Source of the DNA: Bartonella taylorii
GTDB taxonomy: Bacteria; Pseudomonadota; Alphaproteobacteria; Rhizobiales; Rhizobiaceae
Direction: 5' to 3'
Assembly (NCBI RefSeq): GCF_023920105.1
Contig: NZ_CP083693.1
Location: forward strand, 1,691,001 to 1,755,000
Length of the DNA stretch: 64,000 bases
The position numbers and the translations under genes are program-made. Below the pieces are notes generated by a model. It worked only from the letters and a program-made list of their open reading frames with translations. It had not been told where the DNA came from and did no database searches. Below are positions 47,870-59,947 of the stretch, piece after piece. Every line of letters begins with the position of its first letter. The first letter of the stretch is position 1.

Positions 47870-49153
47870 TCAAGCTGCGTTTAATTTTGGGAGGACAGCA
47901 ATCAATTTATCGCCATCATGATCAACGATAAGGGCTTGAACAATTGTTCCAGCTTTTGCACCTTTGATTTGTACAAGGGTATAATCTTCTGTTCGTCCGA
48001 TTTCATCTTTTTCAACGAGAATTGTTTGTTGGCTATTTTGTAAACGAACAAGATGCCTTTGGTAAGCTTCCTCACCTACTTTGCGCAATCTTTCTGCACG
48101 CATTTTTACTATTCTACGGTTAATTTGTGGCATACGTGCGGCAGGTGTTCCTTCTCTTGGACTAAAAGGAAAGACGTGGAGATGTGTTAAATTACACTCA
48201 CTGACCAAAGCAAGACTGTTTTGGAACATTTCTTCTGTTTCAGTCGGGAAACCAGCAATTAAATCGGCTCCATAAACCATCGTAGGACGTTTGGCACGCA
48301 AATCTTGACAAAATTGAATTGCATGTTCGCGCAGATGCCGCCGTTTCATTCTTTTTAGGATCATATTATCGCCTGCTTGCAAGGATAAATGCAAATGGGG
48401 CATGATCCTTTTTTCATAGGCTAAAAGATTAATGAGTTCTTCGTCTGCTTCAATAGAATCGATTGATGACAGACGTAAACGAGGCAAGTCAGGAACATGA
48501 TGCAAAATTGTTGAAGTTAATTTTCCTAGGGTGGCTTTTCCAGGGAGATCGTGGCCATAACTTGTAAGATCAACACCTGTCAGAACTACTTCTTGAATGC
48601 CATTGTTTGTCAATAGTTTGATTTGTTCAATAACAGCGCCCATGGGAACTGAACGTGATGGTCCGCGCCCATAAGGGATGATACAAAATGTACAACGGTG
48701 ATCGCATCCATTTTGCACCTGTACAAAGGCACGTGTGCGCTCTTCTATTGCACTTACCATATGGGGAGCAATTTTTTGCACTTCCATGATGTTATTAATA
48801 CGCAACTTTTCGGAATGATTGATACCAAAATCAGGAAGTTGACGATAAGAATGCGCATGGAGTTTGTCTTCATTCCCTAAAACAAGATCCACTTCTGTCA
48901 TGGAGGCAAAATTTTGCGCTTCTGTCTGTGCGGCACATCCTGTCACAATAATACGAGCGTGAGGATTTTCACGTCTTGCTTTGCGGATAGCTTGTTTTGC
49001 TTGTCGTACGGCTTCGGCGGTGACGGCACAGGTGTTAAAGATGATTGCATCATCTTTGAGTTGATCAAGACCTGAAGAAGTGCTTTCTTTGCGTATGATT
49101 TCAGATTCATAGCTGTTCAGACGACAACCAAATGTTACAACTTCTATTGCCAT
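47870..49153 (-). CDS. mtaB: tRNA (t6A37) methylthiotransferase MtaB
   Basis: A 427-residue radical-SAM enzyme that converts t6A to ms2t6A at position 37. The N-terminal UPF0004 domain has the cluster Cys residues in TFGCRLNSYE, FNTCAVTAEA and TGCAAQTEA. The radical-SAM motif is CDHRCTFCIIPYGRG, and a C-terminal TRAM-like segment is present. TsaE at 2503 helps make its substrate. It overlaps the dapF stop by 1 bp. Confidence 0.92.
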   Translation of the reverse strand: MAIEVVTFGCRLNSYESEIIRKESTSSGLDQLKDDAIIFNTCAVTAEAVRQAKQAIRKARRENPHARIIVTGCAAQTEAQNFASMTEVDLVLGNEDKLHAHSYRQLPDFGINHSEKLRINNIMEVQKIAPHMVSAIEERTRAFVQVQNGCDHRCTFCIIPYGRGPSRSVPMGAVIEQIKLLTNNGIQEVVLTGVDLTSYGHDLPGKATLGKLTSTILHHVPDLPRLRLSSIDSIEADEELINLLAYEKRIMPHLHLSLQAGDNMILKRMKRRHLREHAIQFCQDLRAKRPTMVYGADLIAGFPTETEEMFQNSLALVSECNLTHLHVFPFSPREGTPAARMPQINRRIVKMRAERLRKVGEEAYQRHLVRLQNSQQTILVEKDEIGRTEDYTLVQIKGAKAGTIVQALIVDHDGDKLIAVLPKLNAA

Positions 49154-50004
49154 TAAAAGTGATCCTTTTTGTAGCTCCCTGTTAAAGGGTTAAAAAAGCC
49201 ACTAAACTCATAATTGGTTGGACCTGTCATGATAATATGATTGTCTTCTCGATAAAAAATATTAAGTGTTCCCCCTAGTAAGTTCACATCGATATGGCGT
49301 TTTGTGAGTCCACGTCGATAGGCGGCCACTGCACTCGCACAGGCAGCACTCCCACATGCTTGCGTTAATCCAGCTCCTCTTTCCCATGTGCGTAAATTTA
49401 GGCTTTTTTGTGACATGACATACGCAATAGAAATATTGCACCGTTCTGGAAAAAGGGGATCATGTTCAAGTTTTGGTCCATATTTTTCTAATGGAATATG
49501 TTGAATATCATTCTCAACAAAAAAAATAGCGTGGAGATTACCAACAGAGACAAGGCATGCATCCTTTAAGGGACCAGCAGTAATTTCTACGTGATTGGTG
49601 TCAATTATTTCACGTGAAACAGGCATTTCTTTTGCATTGAAATTTGGGCATCCCATGTCAACAGAGATGAGGTTGTTGGTTTGTCGTTTACCCTCGATAA
49701 TTCCAGCGGGTGTTTCTAATCGAAAGTTTTCACCGAAATTGTGGTCTGTGAGCCATGCTATGACACAACGTGTACCGTTACCACAGGCTTTAGCTATCGA
49801 GCCGTCAGCATTCCATATTTCGATGCGAAAGTCAGCTTCATTTTTTGTGGTTTTGTGAATAGCCATAATTTGATCGAAATGTGTTTGAGGATCTGCCGAG
49901 AGAGTAAGGATTGCTTGCTGTGTGAGTGCATGTGTGCTTTCACGCATATCAGCAACAATGATTTGATTTCCAAGACCGTTCATTTTGCTGAATGGCATTT
50001 TCAT
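49153..50004 (-). CDS. dapF: Diaminopimelate epimerase
   Basis: A 283-residue PLP-independent epimerase that turns LL-DAP into meso-DAP for lysine and peptidoglycan. The two catalytic Cys residues are in ACGNGTRC (Cys74) and in QACGSAACASA in the second half. It is first in dapF-mtaB-ftsY-ispZ. A parS-like site lies within codons for VSREI at about 49606-49621. Confidence 0.95.
   Translation of the reverse strand: MKMPFSKMNGLGNQIIVADMRESTHALTQQAILTLSADPQTHFDQIMAIHKTTKNEADFRIEIWNADGSIAKACGNGTRCVIAWLTDHNFGENFRLETPAGIIEGKRQTNNLISVDMGCPNFNAKEMPVSREIIDTNHVEITAGPLKDACLVSVGNLHAIFFVENDIQHIPLEKYGPKLEHDPLFPERCNISIAYVMSQKSLNLRTWERGAGLTQACGSAACASAVAAYRRGLTKRHIDVNLLGGTLNIFYREDNHIIMTGPTNYEFSGFFNPLTGSYKKDHF
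49606..49621. other. parS-like site inside dapF (one mismatch)
   Basis: TATTTCACGTGAAACA differs from consensus only at the second base. It lies in the coding sequence of dapF, 5.6 kb past parB and about 8-10 kb from the other three sites. Confidence 0.75.
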
Positions 50005-50235
50005 GAAATTTCTCTATTTATAGTGATTGCCTACAAAAGATATATGACTGAAAATCTTATAAATTTCCAGTGTTTAATGAATATAAAACATAGTGCAAAA
50101 ATTATTATCGTTCGAAATAAACAATTTTTATCCTATTTTTTTAAATTATTAATTTATCTTTGTAAAATGCCGTATAATAAATGTTCACTAATTTCTGAGG
50201 AAGCTTCTTTAATTGTCATGGGAAAGAGTATAGAT

Positions 50236-50781
50236 ATGTCATTTTCAAAAATTTCGTTTTTCGTTGTAATATCAACTGTAACGCTTTTAGGAGGATGTTT
50301 AACGTCGCGGTTTGATAGTGACGATAGTGGCAACACATTAGAAGTTTTTTATCCGCTTCAAGAAATGCAAACAGAAGTGATGTCTGATCCGTCTTCCTCT
50401 CGTTCGTCAGCATATGAAGCAGCAGATTCTTCCATGTATGAGAAAGGAGATTCTAAGAGTGATGGACGGATGGCTAGTCTCGAATTGCCAAGCAATGCTA
50501 CTGATTTGTTTCCGGCTAGTATTGCTGGGGTGTGGAATCTTTCTATGGATGGTAAGGTTTGCCGAATTGCAACACCACAAACAAAATTTGGCCAAGGATA
50601 CCGTGCTCGCCCTTTACACTGTCCAGGAATCGTTTCTCAGGTAAGTTCATGGGCTGTTAAAGGAAAAAGATTATATTTTTATAATAATTCAGGACGTGTT
50701 ATTGTCACTCTTTATTCTTCCAATGTTGATCGTTTTGATGGACGCACACTTGATGATCATCCAGTTGTTTTAAGCCGTTAG
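50236..50781 (+). CDS. Omp19-like outer-membrane lipoprotein with AprI/Inh protease-inhibitor domain
   Basis: A 181-residue lipoprotein. The signal peptide ends in a lipobox LLGGC with the lipidated Cys at 21. A low-complexity Ser/Glu/Asp linker follows to about residue 90. The C-terminal domain (AGVWNLSMDGKVCRIATPQ, then FGQGYRARPLHCPG and RFDGRTL) closely resembles Brucella Omp19 from memory, including its two Cys. Omp19 is a surface-exposed immunogen that inhibits host proteases. The ATG at 50236 is chosen because GGAAAGAG lies about 8 nt upstream; a much longer frame to 49741 overlaps dapF antisense and is not credible. Confidence 0.85.
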   Translation: MSFSKISFFVVISTVTLLGGCLTSRFDSDDSGNTLEVFYPLQEMQTEVMSDPSSSRSSAYEAADSSMYEKGDSKSDGRMASLELPSNATDLFPASIAGVWNLSMDGKVCRIATPQTKFGQGYRARPLHCPGIVSQVSSWAVKGKRLYFYNNSGRVIVTLYSSNVDRFDGRTLDDHPVVLSR

Positions 50782-50875
50782 ACCGTTTTTGCTATTTATA
50801 AAAAAAGAGATATGCGCACCAGTTTGTGAAGAGAGCTTGTGTTTTTATTGTGAACGGGTTGAAAAGGTTATTTGG

Positions 50876-52051
50876 ATGATTTTAGTTTCAACGCGCTATA
50901 AGGAGCTGGTATATAAAGGAGAAATCAGTTTTGATCCGGCTCAATTGGCTTTAGCCGAGCGTTTTGATCATTTATTACAAAACATTGCGGAGCAAAGCGT
51001 TTCTCGATCTTGGACATTTTTGTCTCTGTTTAAAAGAGAAAAACAAACCTTTGCTCGTGTTGCAAAACAAGGTGATGAAGATGGTTCTTATCAAGGGGTG
51101 TATGTTTATGGTGAAGTAGGACGAGGCAAAACCATGCTGATGGATTTGTTCTTTTCTTGTTTGCCGCAGAAATGTAAAAAGCGCGCTCATTTTAATGATT
51201 TTATGGCTGATGTGCATGAGCGTATTAATGTTTATCGTCAAGCATCAAAAAATGCAAAATCTGGACAAGATAATCCTATATTAGCTGTTGCTGAAGATTT
51301 TGCACGAGAAGCTAAGGTGCTTTGTTTTGATGAATTTAGTGTAACAGATATTGCTGATGCTATGGTGTTGGGGCGTCTTATCTCTGCTCTATTTGATAAA
51401 GGGGTTTTCTTTGTTGCAACTTCAAATGTTGCCCCTGATAATCTTTATTATAACGGTTTGAACCGAGAGCTTTTTTTGCCTTTTATTCAAGTTTTGAAAG
51501 CACATGTTTGTGTTATCAATCTTGATGCAAAAACAGATTATCGTCTTGAGAAATCAAATCTACAACACGTGTATATAACGCCGTTAGGTGCGCAAGCAAA
51601 TGAATGTATGGATCAAGCGTGGGCATTGGTATTACAAGGGCAGAAGGAAATATCTGATGAGCTTTCTCTAAGAGGACGTATTGTTCATATTCCACGCTCT
51701 GGAGCGGGTTGTGCACGTTTTGATTATCAAGATTTGTGTGCAAAACCTTTGGCAGCAGCTGAATATTTAGCATTAGTGGAACGTTATCATACGATTTTTC
51801 TCGATAATGTACCGGTGATGGATGATACATACCGCAATGAAACCAAACGGTTTATTTTACTTATTGATACTCTCTATGAGCGCCACATAAGATTATTTAT
51901 GTCAGCGGCAGCTTTACTTGAGGATTTACATAAAGGACGCGCACAGACGACGGAAACATTTGAGTTTAAAAGAACACAATCGCGTCTTTTTGAAATGCAA
52001 AGTCAGGATTATTTGAAACTTTGGGCAGAACGGTTTCTTTTGAAGAAGTAA
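50876..52051 (+). CDS. zapE: Cell division protein ZapE (AFG1-like ATPase)
   Basis: A 391-residue AAA-type ATPase. In E. coli ZapE associates with the Z ring late in division; mitochondrial AFG1/LACE1 are relatives. Walker A YGEVGRGKTML lies near residue 78, Walker B LCFDEFSVTDIADAM follows, then ATSNVAPDNLYYNGLNRELFLPFI. The frame extends 29 codons upstream, but the ATG at 50876 with AAAAGG before it gives the usual start. In many alphaproteobacteria it precedes mdh, as here. Confidence 0.9.
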   Translation: MILVSTRYKELVYKGEISFDPAQLALAERFDHLLQNIAEQSVSRSWTFLSLFKREKQTFARVAKQGDEDGSYQGVYVYGEVGRGKTMLMDLFFSCLPQKCKKRAHFNDFMADVHERINVYRQASKNAKSGQDNPILAVAEDFAREAKVLCFDEFSVTDIADAMVLGRLISALFDKGVFFVATSNVAPDNLYYNGLNRELFLPFIQVLKAHVCVINLDAKTDYRLEKSNLQHVYITPLGAQANECMDQAWALVLQGQKEISDELSLRGRIVHIPRSGAGCARFDYQDLCAKPLAAAEYLALVERYHTIFLDNVPVMDDTYRNETKRFILLIDTLYERHIRLFMSAAALLEDLHKGRAQTTETFEFKRTQSRLFEMQSQDYLKLWAERFLLKK

Positions 52052-52103
52052 AAGTCAAGTAATTTACCCTTACGTAAACTGTAAAAACAATAACTCTTTG
52101 AAT

Positions 52104-52140
52104 TTAAATACAAGGTAATAATTCTGTTGTATTTTTTTTA
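52104..52140 (+). terminator. AT-rich intrinsic terminator after zapE
   Basis: AAATACAA (52106-52113) pairs with TTGTATTT (52127-52134), and the T-run continues to eight or more. The stem is A/T-dominated, so termination may be partial. The rest of the 286-bp gap to mdh presumably holds the promoter of the mdh-suc block, but I could not pick out clear -35/-10 boxes. Confidence 0.5.
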
Positions 52141-52256
52141 AATTCATTTTATCGATACATCATAATAAGTTTCTAATAATCGTTTGTGTGGAGGATTTTT
52201 GCTTTTACGAGGAGAAGGATTTTATATCTTTTTCTTTCTTTAATAGCATTTTTTAA

Positions 52257-53300
<1,044 letters not shown>

Positions 53301-53391
53301 ATTGAATAAGATTCTGTTCATTAAAACAGAGTATTTATATAGGATTTGAAGGTTAATAGTAAAGTTATCTGTAAAAGAAAAGGACAAATGC

Positions 53392-54588
53392 ATGAATATC
53401 CATGAATATCAGGCCAAACGTCTGCTTCATGAATATGGAGCACCAATTGCAAACGGTGTTGCTGTTTATTCTGTAGAGCAAGCTGAAAAGTGGGCACAGA
53501 AATTGCCTGGGCCACTCTATGTGGTTAAAAGTCAGATACATGCTGGTGGTCGCGGTAAAGGGAAGTTTAAAGAACTTTCTCCTGATGCAAAAGGAGGGGT
53601 TAGACTTGCAAAATCTGTTGAAGAAGTTATTGCAAATGTCCAAGAAATGCTTGGTAAAACTTTGGTAACCAAACAAACTGGTCCAGAAGGTAAGCAGGTC
53701 AATCGCCTTTATATTGAGGATGGTGCTGATATTGAACGGGAGCTTTATCTTTCATTGTTGGTTGATCGTACAGTTGGTCGGGTTGCATTCGTTGTTTCAA
53801 CAGAAGGGGGTATGGATATTGAAACCGTTGCTGAAGAGACGCCAGAAAAAATATTAACTCTACCCATTGATACTACACATGGTGTTACTTCTGCCGATTG
53901 TACAAGGCTTTGTGATGCGTTGGAATTACACGATAGTGCACGGGAAGATGGTGAAAAGCTTTTTCCAATTCTCTATAAGGTGTTTTGTGAGAAAGATATG
54001 AGCCTCCTTGAAATTAATCCGCTTATTGTGATGAAGGATGGTCATTTGCGCGTTCTTGATGCGAAAGTTTCTTTTGATAATAACGCTCTGTTCCGTCATC
54101 CAGACATTTTGGAATTGCGTGATATCTCAGAAGAAGATCCAAAAGAGATCGAAGCATCAAAGCATGATCTTGCTTATGTTGCTCTTGAGGGCACAATTGG
54201 TTGCATGGTCAATGGTGCAGGTCTTGCTATGGCAACAATGGATATCATTAAGCTTTACGGAGCTGAGCCCGCAAATTTCCTCGATGTTGGTGGTGGTGCT
54301 TCAAAAGAAAAGGTGACTGCTGCTTTTAAAATTATTACCGCTGATCCAAATGTTAAAGGCATTTTGGTAAATATTTTTGGTGGCATTATGCGTTGTGACG
54401 TTATTGCTGAAGGTGTGGTTGCTGCTGTTCGGGAAGTTGGTTTAAAGGTTCCTTTGGTTGTTCGTCTTGAAGGCACAAATGTTGAGCAGGGTAAAGCGAT
54501 TATCAGTGATAGTGGTTTAAACGTTATTCCCGCTGACGATTTAGATGATGCTGCTCAAAAAATTGTTGCAGCCGTGAAGGGAGCCTAA
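53392..54588 (+). CDS. sucC: Succinate-CoA ligase (ADP-forming) subunit beta
   Basis: A 398-residue ATP-grasp subunit. It starts [19 protein letters not shown]. The nucleotide site ([14 protein letters not shown]), LEINPLIV for metal binding, and the C-terminal CoA-ligase segment [12 protein letters not shown] are visible. With SucD it makes ATP from succinyl-CoA in the TCA cycle. It abuts sucD, with only 3 bp from its stop to the sucD ATG. Confidence 0.97.
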   Translation: MNIHEYQAKRLLHEYGAPIANGVAVYSVEQAEKWAQKLPGPLYVVKSQIHAGGRGKGKFKELSPDAKGGVRLAKSVEEVIANVQEMLGKTLVTKQTGPEGKQVNRLYIEDGADIERELYLSLLVDRTVGRVAFVVSTEGGMDIETVAEETPEKILTLPIDTTHGVTSADCTRLCDALELHDSAREDGEKLFPILYKVFCEKDMSLLEINPLIVMKDGHLRVLDAKVSFDNNALFRHPDILELRDISEEDPKEIEASKHDLAYVALEGTIGCMVNGAGLAMATMDIIKLYGAEPANFLDVGGGASKEKVTAAFKIITADPNVKGILVNIFGGIMRCDVIAEGVVAAVREVGLKVPLVVRLEGTNVEQGKAIISDSGLNVIPADDLDDAAQKIVAAVKGA

Positions 54589-54591
54589 GTG

Positions 54592-55494
54592 ATGTCAATT
54601 CTTGTGAATAAGGATACAAAAGTTCTGGTTCAGGGGCTTACAGGAAAAACAGGAACGTTTCATACAGAACAAGCGCTTGCTTATCATGGTACGAAAATGG
54701 TTGGGGGCGTTAATCCTAAAAAAGGTGGTGAAACGTGGGAAGGTTCAAAAGGTGAAACTCTTCCTATTTTTGCCAGTGTTGCTGAGGCAAAAGAAAAGAC
54801 AGGTGCAGATGCTTCGGTTATTTATGTTCCGCCTGCAGGAGCCGCAGCAGCTATTATAGAAGCTATTGATGCTGAAATCCTTTTAATTATCTGCATTACG
54901 GAAGGCATTCCTGTTATGGATATGATTAAAGTAAAGGCGAGATTAGAAGAATCAAAATCACGTCTCATTGGTCCTAATTGTCCTGGTATTCTTACACCAA
55001 ATGAATGTAAAATCGGTATTATGCCTGGTTCTATTTTTAGAAAAGGCTCTGTCGGGGTTGTCTCGCGGTCGGGAACCTTAACATATGAAGCGGTTTTCCA
55101 AACGAGTCATGAAGGTCTTGGGCAGACAACAGCTATTGGTATTGGTGGTGATCCTGTTAAGGGCACAGAATTTATTGATGTGTTGGAAATGTTTTTAGCG
55201 GATGATGAAACCGAGTCTATTGTCATGATCGGTGAAATTGGTGGTTGTGCTGAGGAAGAAGCAGCACAATTTCTTCGCGATGAAGCAAGAAAAGGTCGTA
55301 AAAAGCCGGTGGTTGGTTTTATTGCTGGTCGTACAGCTCCTCCAGGACGCACAATGGGGCACGCTGGTGCTGTTATTTCTGGTGGTAAAGGTGGAGCAGA
55401 AGATAAAATTTCTGCAATGGAATCAGCAGGAATTCGGGTCTCTCCTTCACCATCACAGATAGGCAAGACTTTGATGTCAGTTTTGAAGGGCTAA
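54592..55494 (+). CDS. sucD: Succinate-CoA ligase (ADP-forming) subunit alpha
   Basis: A 300-residue subunit that binds CoA and is phosphorylated on a His. [10 protein letters not shown] near the N-terminus, [10 protein letters not shown], and the phospho-His in [12 protein letters not shown] (about residue 257) are present. A GTG directly before the ATG could also start the frame. A 12-bp stem-loop follows before sucA. Confidence 0.97.
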   Translation: MSILVNKDTKVLVQGLTGKTGTFHTEQALAYHGTKMVGGVNPKKGGETWEGSKGETLPIFASVAEAKEKTGADASVIYVPPAGAAAAIIEAIDAEILLIICITEGIPVMDMIKVKARLEESKSRLIGPNCPGILTPNECKIGIMPGSIFRKGSVGVVSRSGTLTYEAVFQTSHEGLGQTTAIGIGGDPVKGTEFIDVLEMFLADDETESIVMIGEIGGCAEEEAAQFLRDEARKGRKKPVVGFIAGRTAPPGRTMGHAGAVISGGKGGAEDKISAMESAGIRVSPSPSQIGKTLMSVLKG

Positions 55495-55501
55495 AAAAGA
55501 A

Positions 55502-55540
55502 TTTCATCTGAATAAAGGTGTATCTTTCATTCAGATGAAA
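55502..55540 (+). terminator. Stem-loop between sucD and sucA
   Basis: A perfect 12-bp inverted repeat (TTTCATCTGAAT with ATTCAGATGAAA) with a 15-nt loop, just after sucD. No T-tract follows. It could be a leaky terminator, an RNA-processing site, or a protective 3' structure that lets sucCD and sucAB levels differ. Confidence 0.5.
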
Positions 55541-55653
55541 AGTAGGTATAAAAGTGAGGCTTTTTTGAATTTTCTGACCCTCGTTTGCTTTGTAAGCATT
55601 TATAAGGTCGAAAAGAGATGTAAGGAGACGGAATAAATGTTCCGGAGAAGTGT

Positions 55654-58653
55654 ATGGCAAGGCAGGACGAAATAAATAGTCTTTTTGCAAAAACGTCGTT
55701 TCTGTATGGTGGAAATGCGGACTATATAGATCAACTTTATGCTGAATATGAAAAAAATCCCACCAGTGTAGATTCACAGTGGCGTGCTTTTTTTGAAACA
55801 CTTCAAGATAACAAGGAAGATGTTCTGAAAAATGCGGAAGGGGCAACTTGGCAACGTGATCATTGGCCATTAAAGGCGAATGGTGAATTGGTTTCTGCTC
55901 TTGATGGTGATTGGTCTGTTCTTGAAAAGCGTATTGGTGATAAATTAAAGGAAAAAGCAACAACTGGTGCTGCGCAAAAAGGAAAAGCCTCTAGCGAACA
56001 GGATATTATTCAAGCAACGCGTGATTCTGTTCATGCGCTCATGATGATTCGTGCTTTTCGTGCACGTGGGCATCTCCGTGCTCGGCTCGATCCTCTCCAA
56101 TTGGCGGAAAAAATTGAGGATTACAAGGAACTTTCTCCAGAAGCTTACGGTTTTACTTCTGCTGATTATGAGAGACCCATTTTTATTGATCATGTTTTAG
56201 GGCTGGAATATGCAACTATTCCACAAATGCTTGAGATCCTCAATCGTACCTATTGTTCAACGATAGGTGTGGAATATATGCATATTTCTGACCCTGCTCA
56301 AAAAGCATGGCTCCAAGAACGTATTGAAGGACCAGATAAGCACATTGCTTTCACACAAAAAGGTAAGAGAGCTATACTTAACAAGCTTATTGAGGCGGAA
56401 GGGTTTGAGCAGTTTTTAGATACAAAATACAAAGGAACAAAGCGTTTTGGGCTTGATGGTGGTGAATCTCTGATTCCTGCTCTTGAACAGATTATTAAAT
56501 GCGGTAGTGCTTTGGGGGTGCAGGAAGTTGTTTTAGGAATGGCACATCGTGGTCGTTTAAATGTTCTTTCACAAGTTCTTGCAAAACCACATCGGGCTAT
56601 TTTTCATGAATTCAAAGGAGGGTCTTATAAACCCGATGATGTAGAGGGTTCTGGTGATGTTAAATATCATTTAGGAACTTCAGCTGATCTTGAATTTGAT
56701 GGTAAAAAAGTTCACTTATCACTTGTGGCTAATCCATCTCACCTTGAAATTGTTGATCCGGTTGTTATTGGAAAGGCGCGTGCTAAACAAAATCAACTTG
56801 TGGGGCCTACATATACTGATGAATTCTCCTTAAGTGAGCGCTCAAAGGTTTTGCCATTGCTTATTCATGGTGATGCTGCTTTTGCAGGGCAAGGTGTTAT
56901 TCAAGAAACTTTTGGTCTTTCAGGTCTTAAAGGTTACAATGTTGCTGGTTCTCTTCACGTCATTATTAATAATCAAATCGGATTTACAACTGATCCACGC
57001 TTTTCGCGTTCTTCTCCTTATCCGTCAGATGTAGCAAAAATGATTGATGCACCAATTTTCCATGTGAATGGTGATGATCCTGAAGCTGTTGTCTTTGTTG
57101 CAAAAATAGCGACGGAATTTCGTCAAATTTTTCATAAGCCCGTGGTGATTGATATGTTCTGTTATCGCCGTTATGGACATAATGAAGGTGATGAACCTTC
57201 TTTTACACAGCCGCTTATGTATAAGGCTATCCGTAACCATAAAACAACACTTCAGCTTTATGGGGATCAACTGATTACGGAAGGGGTGATTACTGCTGAA
57301 GAGATTGAACAGCAAAAGAATCTGTGGCGAGATAAACTTGAGGTTGAGTTGGAAGCAAGTGTTTCTTATAAGCCGAACAAAGCTGATTGGCTTGATGGGA
57401 GTTGGACGGGCCTTAAAGCTTCCAATAATGCTGAAGAGCAACATAATGGAACGACGGGTGTTGAGTTAAAGATCTTAAAGGAAATTGGTCAGAAACTCGT
57501 TGAGATTCCAGAAGACTTTCATGTGCATAAAACTATACAACGTTTTTTGAGCAACCGCGCTAAAATTTTTGAAAGTGGTGAAGGTGTTGATTGGGCAACA
57601 GCTGAAGCTTTGGCTTTTGGTTCTCTTTGTTTAGAAGGAGCACCAGTTCGTCTTTCCGGTGAGGATGTCGAACGTGGAACTTTTTCACAACGTCATTCAG
57701 TTCTTTACGATCAGGAAAATGGAGCACGTTATATCCCTTTGAATAATTTACAAAAGGGGCAGGCATTTTATGAGGTTGTTAATTCTATGCTCTCTGAAGA
57801 AGCCGTTCTTGGTTTCGAATATGGATATTCTCTTGCTGAACCACGGGGATTGACGCTTTGGGAAGCGCAATTTGGTGATTTCTCTAACGGAGCACAGGTC
57901 ATTTTTGATCAGTTTATTTCTTCTGCAGAGCGTAAATGGCTTCGTATGTCTGGTCTTGTGTGTTTGTTGCCTCATGGTTTTGAGGGGCAAGGACCAGAAC
58001 ATTCTTCAGCACGTTTAGAACGTTTTCTTCAGCTTTGTGCAGAAGATAATATGCAGGTTGCTAATTGTACGACTCCTGCCAATTATTTTCATATTTTGCG
58101 TCGGCAAATTAAACGCGATTTCCGTAAACCGTTGATTTTGATGACACCAAAATCTCTTTTGCGCCATAAACGAGCGGTTTCTTTTCTCAATGAAATGGGA
58201 CCAGAAACGAGTTTCCATCGTTTATTACTTGATGATGCAGAATGTCTCAAAACCTCTATTATTAAGTTACAGAAAGACAATAAAATTCGCCGTGTCGTTC
58301 TTTGTACCGGTAAGGTTTATTACGACCTTTATGAAGAGCGTGAAAAAAGGGGTGTGGATGATATTTATTTGCTTCGCGTTGAACAGCTCTATCCTTTCCC
58401 AGCAAAAGCTTTGGTGGATGTATTGTCGCGCTTTTTGCAAGCAGAGGTTGTTTGGTGCCAGGAGGAACCAAAGAATATGGGGGCTTGGTCATTTATTGAG
58501 CCTTATTTAGAATGGGTGTTGACGCATATTAATGCGCGATATTCACGTGCACGTTATGCAGGGCGTTCTGCAAGTGCATCGCCGGCTACAGGATTGATGG
58601 TACAACATGCTGAACAGCTTGCCGCGTTTCTTAAAGACGCGTTAGGTTCTTAA
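55654..58653 (+). CDS. sucA: 2-oxoglutarate dehydrogenase E1 component
   Basis: A 999-residue thiamine-diphosphate enzyme that decarboxylates 2-oxoglutarate and passes succinyl to the E2 lipoyl arm. It has the N-terminal E2-binding segment ([18 protein letters not shown]), [11 protein letters not shown], the ThDP-Mg region [14 protein letters not shown] followed by INNQIGFTT, and the C-terminal [11 protein letters not shown]. Length is normal for the family. The ATG is preceded by GGAGAAG. Confidence 0.97.
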   Translation: MARQDEINSLFAKTSFLYGGNADYIDQLYAEYEKNPTSVDSQWRAFFETLQDNKEDVLKNAEGATWQRDHWPLKANGELVSALDGDWSVLEKRIGDKLKEKATTGAAQKGKASSEQDIIQATRDSVHALMMIRAFRARGHLRARLDPLQLAEKIEDYKELSPEAYGFTSADYERPIFIDHVLGLEYATIPQMLEILNRTYCSTIGVEYMHISDPAQKAWLQERIEGPDKHIAFTQKGKRAILNKLIEAEGFEQFLDTKYKGTKRFGLDGGESLIPALEQIIKCGSALGVQEVVLGMAHRGRLNVLSQVLAKPHRAIFHEFKGGSYKPDDVEGSGDVKYHLGTSADLEFDGKKVHLSLVANPSHLEIVDPVVIGKARAKQNQLVGPTYTDEFSLSERSKVLPLLIHGDAAFAGQGVIQETFGLSGLKGYNVAGSLHVIINNQIGFTTDPRFSRSSPYPSDVAKMIDAPIFHVNGDDPEAVVFVAKIATEFRQIFHKPVVIDMFCYRRYGHNEGDEPSFTQPLMYKAIRNHKTTLQLYGDQLITEGVITAEEIEQQKNLWRDKLEVELEASVSYKPNKADWLDGSWTGLKASNNAEEQHNGTTGVELKILKEIGQKLVEIPEDFHVHKTIQRFLSNRAKIFESGEGVDWATAEALAFGSLCLEGAPVRLSGEDVERGTFSQRHSVLYDQENGARYIPLNNLQKGQAFYEVVNSMLSEEAVLGFEYGYSLAEPRGLTLWEAQFGDFSNGAQVIFDQFISSAERKWLRMSGLVCLLPHGFEGQGPEHSSARLERFLQLCAEDNMQVANCTTPANYFHILRRQIKRDFRKPLILMTPKSLLRHKRAVSFLNEMGPETSFHRLLLDDAECLKTSIIKLQKDNKIRRVVLCTGKVYYDLYEEREKRGVDDIYLLRVEQLYPFPAKALVDVLSRFLQAEVVWCQEEPKNMGAWSFIEPYLEWVLTHINARYSRARYAGRSASASPATGLMVQHAEQLAAFLKDALGS

Positions 58654-58685
58654 TTTATGACTACTCTGATCTATGGAAAAATATT

Positions 58686-59915
58686 ATGACTATTGAAATC
58701 CGTGTTCCTACTTTGGGCGAATCGGTTACCGAAGCTACAATTGGTAAATGGTTTAAAAAACTTGGCGAAGCCGTTGTTATGGATGAGCCCTTGGTTGAAT
58801 TAGAAACTGATAAGGTAACAGTTGAGGTTCCGTCACCTGTTTCGGGGAAATTATCTGAGATCATTGCAAAGGAAGGCGATACGGTTGAAGTGAATGCGCT
58901 CTTAGGGGCGATTGAAGCTGGGGCCGCTGGTGTTTCTCAATCATTTTCGCCTTCTGTTATACCTGTTGCAGAAGTTCCCTCTGGTTTGGAGTCGTCTTTT
59001 TCAAATGATACAATGCCTCCTGCTCCTTCAGCAGCAAAATTGATGGCTGAAAATAATATCACAAAAAGTGATGTTTCAGGTTCTGGAAAACGTGGACAAA
59101 TTCTCAAAGAAGATGTTCTTAATGTGTTGGCACAAGGAACAAAAACACCTACTCCTGCCGCTTCTACAGCTAACTCTGCCTCTGAATTCAGTTCTTCTGT
59201 TGTTCCAGTTCAAACAACGCTGGAGGAGCGGGTTCGTATGACGAAACTGCGTCAAACAATTGCTCGTCGTCTTAAAGATGCACAGAATACAGCGGCAATG
59301 TTAACCACATTTAATGAGGTTGATATGTCTGCGGTAATGGATTTGCGCAAGCGTTATAAAGATCTTTTTGAAAAGAAACATGGTGTTAAGCTTGGTTTTA
59401 TGGGATTTTTTACCAAGGCTGTTTGTCATGCATTAAAAGAACTTCCTGCTGTTAATGCAGAAATTGATGGAACAGATATTATTTACAAAAATTATGTCAA
59501 TGCGGGAATTGCTGTTGGAACGGATAAGGGGCTTGTCGTTCCGGTGGTTCGTGATGCGGATCAGATGTCACTCGCAGAGATAGAAAAAGAGATTGGTCGT
59601 TTGGGTCGTCTTGCTCGTGATGGAAAATTAGCAGTTTCTGATATGCAAGGCGGAACTTTTACCATTACCAATGGAGGGGTTTATGGGTCGTTAATGTCGA
59701 CACCAATTTTAAACGCACCACAATCTGGTATCTTGGGAATGCATGCGATTAAAGAACGAGCAATGGTTGTTGAGGGACAAGTTGTGATTCGCCCCATGAT
59801 GTATTTGGCACTTTCTTATGATCATCGTATTGTAGATGGGCAGGAGGCTGTGACTTTCCTTGTGCGTGTTAAGGAAAGTTTAGAAGATCCGGAACGCCTT
59901 GTTCTTGACTTGTAA
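58686..59915 (+). CDS. sucB: 2-oxoglutarate dehydrogenase E2 (dihydrolipoyl succinyltransferase)
   Basis: A 409-residue core of the complex. It has one lipoyl domain (Lys43 in [12 protein letters not shown]), an Ala/Ser/Pro linker, a peripheral-subunit-binding domain ([21 protein letters not shown], about 113-133) and the acyltransferase domain with catalytic [13 protein letters not shown] near the C-terminus. A single lipoyl domain is normal for this enzyme. It lies between sucA and lpd. Confidence 0.96.
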   Translation: MTIEIRVPTLGESVTEATIGKWFKKLGEAVVMDEPLVELETDKVTVEVPSPVSGKLSEIIAKEGDTVEVNALLGAIEAGAAGVSQSFSPSVIPVAEVPSGLESSFSNDTMPPAPSAAKLMAENNITKSDVSGSGKRGQILKEDVLNVLAQGTKTPTPAASTANSASEFSSSVVPVQTTLEERVRMTKLRQTIARRLKDAQNTAAMLTTFNEVDMSAVMDLRKRYKDLFEKKHGVKLGFMGFFTKAVCHALKELPAVNAEIDGTDIIYKNYVNAGIAVGTDKGLVVPVVRDADQMSLAEIEKEIGRLGRLARDGKLAVSDMQGGTFTITNGGVYGSLMSTPILNAPQSGILGMHAIKERAMVVEGQVVIRPMMYLALSYDHRIVDGQEAVTFLVRVKESLEDPERLVLDL

Positions 59916-59947
59916 AAATACAGTTTTCAGGATGAAAGGAAAAACGG

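Noticed and set aside
49741..50235. A longer frame that would extend the Omp19-like lipoprotein upstream by 165 residues
   Set aside because: Its first part is antisense to dapF, has no family pattern, and the lipoprotein signal peptide with a suitable ribosome-binding site begins at 50236.
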